The notes beneath the pieces are model-generated. The model saw only the letters and a program-made list of their open reading frames with translations. It made no database searches and was not told the origin of the DNA. The translations under genes were made by a program, and so were the position numbers. A DNA stretch of 64,000 bases from Litoreibacter janthinus (GTDB lineage Bacteria > Pseudomonadota > Alphaproteobacteria > Rhodobacterales > Rhodobacteraceae): the NCBI RefSeq assembly GCF_900111945.1, contig NZ_FOYO01000001.1, forward strand, positions 3,169,751 to 3,233,750. The letters run 5' to 3'. Position 1 is the first letter of the stretch. Each line of letters opens with the position of its first letter. Positions 62,768 through 64,000 of this stretch are shown here, piece after piece.

Positions 62768-63508
62768 ATGAACACTGTCGACGACATTTGGACCGGCACC
62801 TCAGCCTCGAACCCCGCTGCTCATGACAGTGCGGCGGCTCAGGCGGGATCGCTCATTCTCTCTCAAACATTCGAGAGTATCGAACCGCTCGACGCGCAAT
62901 TCGGTGTGGACGTCAAAAAGTCCGTGCCAGACGCGTTGACCGAAGAGCTTTTCGGCCAACCGGCTCCGTCACCCGCCGATCTGGCCGCCGCGAACGGCGA
63001 CGCCGACAAAGTGCCGCCGCTCGGCACTTACGCTGTGCTCGATGCGGCTGTCGTCACCAATCTGCCCGAGCTGCTGGAAACCTCTGGGCTAGAGCATCTT
63101 TGCCTGTTCATCGGCGAGGCCCAGGAAGAGCTTAGCCATGTCGCACCATGGATTGTGCGGCTTGAAACCGGCAACGCACTGACCCGTCATCTATTCACCA
63201 AAGGCAACGCCCCGTGGCAGCTTTGGGATAAAAGGCCCGGTATGTTTCTGCGCGCACGCGCCAGTTGCTCAGAAATGCGTAAGCATTTCAGGAAAATCCT
63301 GAAAGTGCAGAACGACAACGGGAAGTGGTTCTATTTCCGTTTTTGGGAAGGCACCGCGCTGCTCACAGTGGCCGAGGCCGCAGCGCAAAAAGATCAGGCG
63401 CGGCTCTATCGCCCCGGTATGATTGCCTACGCCCGCCAATCGTCGCCGGACGGCGATGTCCTGGTCAAAAGCTGGCTCGGCGATCCCAGATGTGCCCCCA
63501 CGCCATGA
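62768..63508 (+). CDS. DUF4123 domain-containing protein (T6SS adaptor type)
   Basis: A 246-residue protein whose residues 85-195 look like DUF4123, the adaptor domain that loads effectors onto VgrG spikes in type VI secretion. It reads LGTYAVLDAAVVTNLPELLE, HVAPWIVRLETGNALTRHLF, RPGMFLRARASCSEMRKHFR and WFYFRFWEGTALL, the usual DUF4123 order. The N-terminal 80 residues are unique. The start ATG 62768 is preferred over a TTG six bases earlier. It overlaps the next gene by ATGA. Confidence 0.8.
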   Translation: MNTVDDIWTGTSASNPAAHDSAAAQAGSLILSQTFESIEPLDAQFGVDVKKSVPDALTEELFGQPAPSPADLAAANGDADKVPPLGTYAVLDAAVVTNLPELLETSGLEHLCLFIGEAQEELSHVAPWIVRLETGNALTRHLFTKGNAPWQLWDKRPGMFLRARASCSEMRKHFRKILKVQNDNGKWFYFRFWEGTALLTVAEAAAQKDQARLYRPGMIAYARQSSPDGDVLVKSWLGDPRCAPTP

Positions 63509-64000
63509 GCTTCGTTCTGTCCACGCAATCTGTGACCGATCTGCGGTTCGACAGCATCTACAAGCATATGCTGGCCTATCTGGTAGATCTTGATCCCGCG
63601 CGATTTCGCGGCCTTGGTGACGCCAATTGCAAAGCGTTCGTCCGTCAGGGTCTGGCGTTTTGCGATGCGCATAAGATCGAGTTTATGGAGCATATCGAAT
63701 ACGTCCACTTCATGATGTATTTCATCGGCACCGGGTTCCCGCGTGATCCGCGCTACACGGCTTTGACGGGCGCATTGACCGATCAAAGCCATGTCGCCCA
63801 CCAACGGATCGAAACCGCGCACCGGATTTTTCGCAAGTTCGCGGATCGGTTTGTGGGTATCGGGTTGGCCCAAACCAAGAGCGCCCTGACCCTTTTCAAC
63901 GAACAACTCACCTCTGTGCCGGATGATAAACTCTCTCCCCGCGCAGGTCTCGACGCCTTCTATGTCGCCTTTGACTTCACCCCGCAGGAGCGGGACACCT
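63505..64000 (+). CDS. Unknown protein, partial, directly downstream of DUF4123 gene
   Basis: The first 165 residues of a protein cut by the right edge. No signal peptide or membrane segment is seen. It contains a helical segment with KAFVRQGLAFCDAHKIEF, then EYVHFMMYFIGTGFPRDPRY near residues 67-86, and many His (HMLAY, SHVAHQRI, AHRIF). DUF4123 adaptors are usually followed by their cargo effector, so this may be the cargo or an accessory factor. Family unknown. Confidence 0.65.
   Translation, partial: MSFVLSTQSVTDLRFDSIYKHMLAYLVDLDPARFRGLGDANCKAFVRQGLAFCDAHKIEFMEHIEYVHFMMYFIGTGFPRDPRYTALTGALTDQSHVAHQRIETAHRIFRKFADRFVGIGLAQTKSALTLFNEQLTSVPDDKLSPRAGLDAFYVAFDFTPQERDT

Noticed and set aside
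1..64000. tRNA, rRNA, tmRNA, RNase P, SRP RNA, riboswitch or CRISPR arrays
   Set aside because: No T-loop-like sequence in a tRNA context, no conserved core motifs of the other RNAs and no regularly spaced repeats were found by eye; short or diverged elements could be missed.

Overview
The window reads as a chromosomal segment of an alphaproteobacterium of the Rhodobacteraceae (Roseobacter group). The basis is a GcrA-type cell-cycle regulator, heterotetrameric sarcosine oxidase genes, a Tad-type TadE/TadG set, serine-glyoxylate aminotransferase, MeaB, a PCu(A)C copper chaperone, and many small lineage-type membrane proteins. Most genes are moderately GC-rich. Two stretches are clearly AT-richer: the HAD phosphatase near 11.7-12.6 kb and the Shedu-type gene near 57.4-58.5 kb (about 35% GC in sampled 60-base lines, against about 68% in rimO). 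No tRNA, rRNA, CRISPR array or intact transposase was seen.

Layout. 0-5 kb: sarcosine oxidase soxB-soxD-soxA (cut by the left edge) and a three-gene TadE/TadE/TadG operon, both on the minus strand. 5-12 kb: glutamate dehydrogenase, a 3-hydroxyisobutyrate dehydrogenase-like enzyme, pirin, an alpha/beta hydrolase, a VOC protein and a tiny entericidin-type lipoprotein. 11.7-19 kb: a low-GC HAD phosphatase, lepA, small secreted proteins, a low-molecular-weight phosphatase, a copper pair (DUF2946-like plus PCu(A)C), rpmB and meaB. 19-27 kb: DUF3108, hrpB, an orphan CoxL-like molybdenum hydroxylase subunit, a cupin, a methyltransferase, a DUF2235 hydrolase and a decayed phytanoyl-CoA dioxygenase. 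27-34 kb: a methanethiol oxidase/selenium-binding protein with a membrane partner, an HD-domain protein, valS, strong hairpins and a crotonase.

34-45 kb: PLP aminotransferases, a glycosyltransferase, a YgfZ-like protein, a GNAT, an inositol monophosphatase, a DMT exporter, the divergent metR/metF pair, a thioesterase and an RraA-like protein. 45-51 kb: argD-argF, gcrA, an unrecognised gene and an AsmA protein. 51-56 kb: four redox genes (alcohol dehydrogenase-like, DUF1330, LLM flavin oxidoreductase, SDR) facing a LysR regulator. 56-59 kb: rimO, then the single-gene anti-phage candidate Shedu (SduA, DUF4263), then a dense block of palindromes and a direct repeat. 59-64 kb: CDGSH, monooxygenase-like, IMPACT-family, M48 protease and class II deacetylase genes, then at the right edge a DUF4123 protein overlapping an unknown gene, which looks like the start of a type VI secretion adaptor/effector module.

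Most promising for follow-up: the Shedu gene with a composition breakpoint inside the 3' end of rimO and the repeat block behind it; the DUF4123 plus unknown-partner pair; the PhyH pseudogene near an HD-domain protein with a diiron-oxygenase-like metal pattern; and several 5'-UTR hairpins (metF-thioesterase gap, RraA leader) that could control translation.
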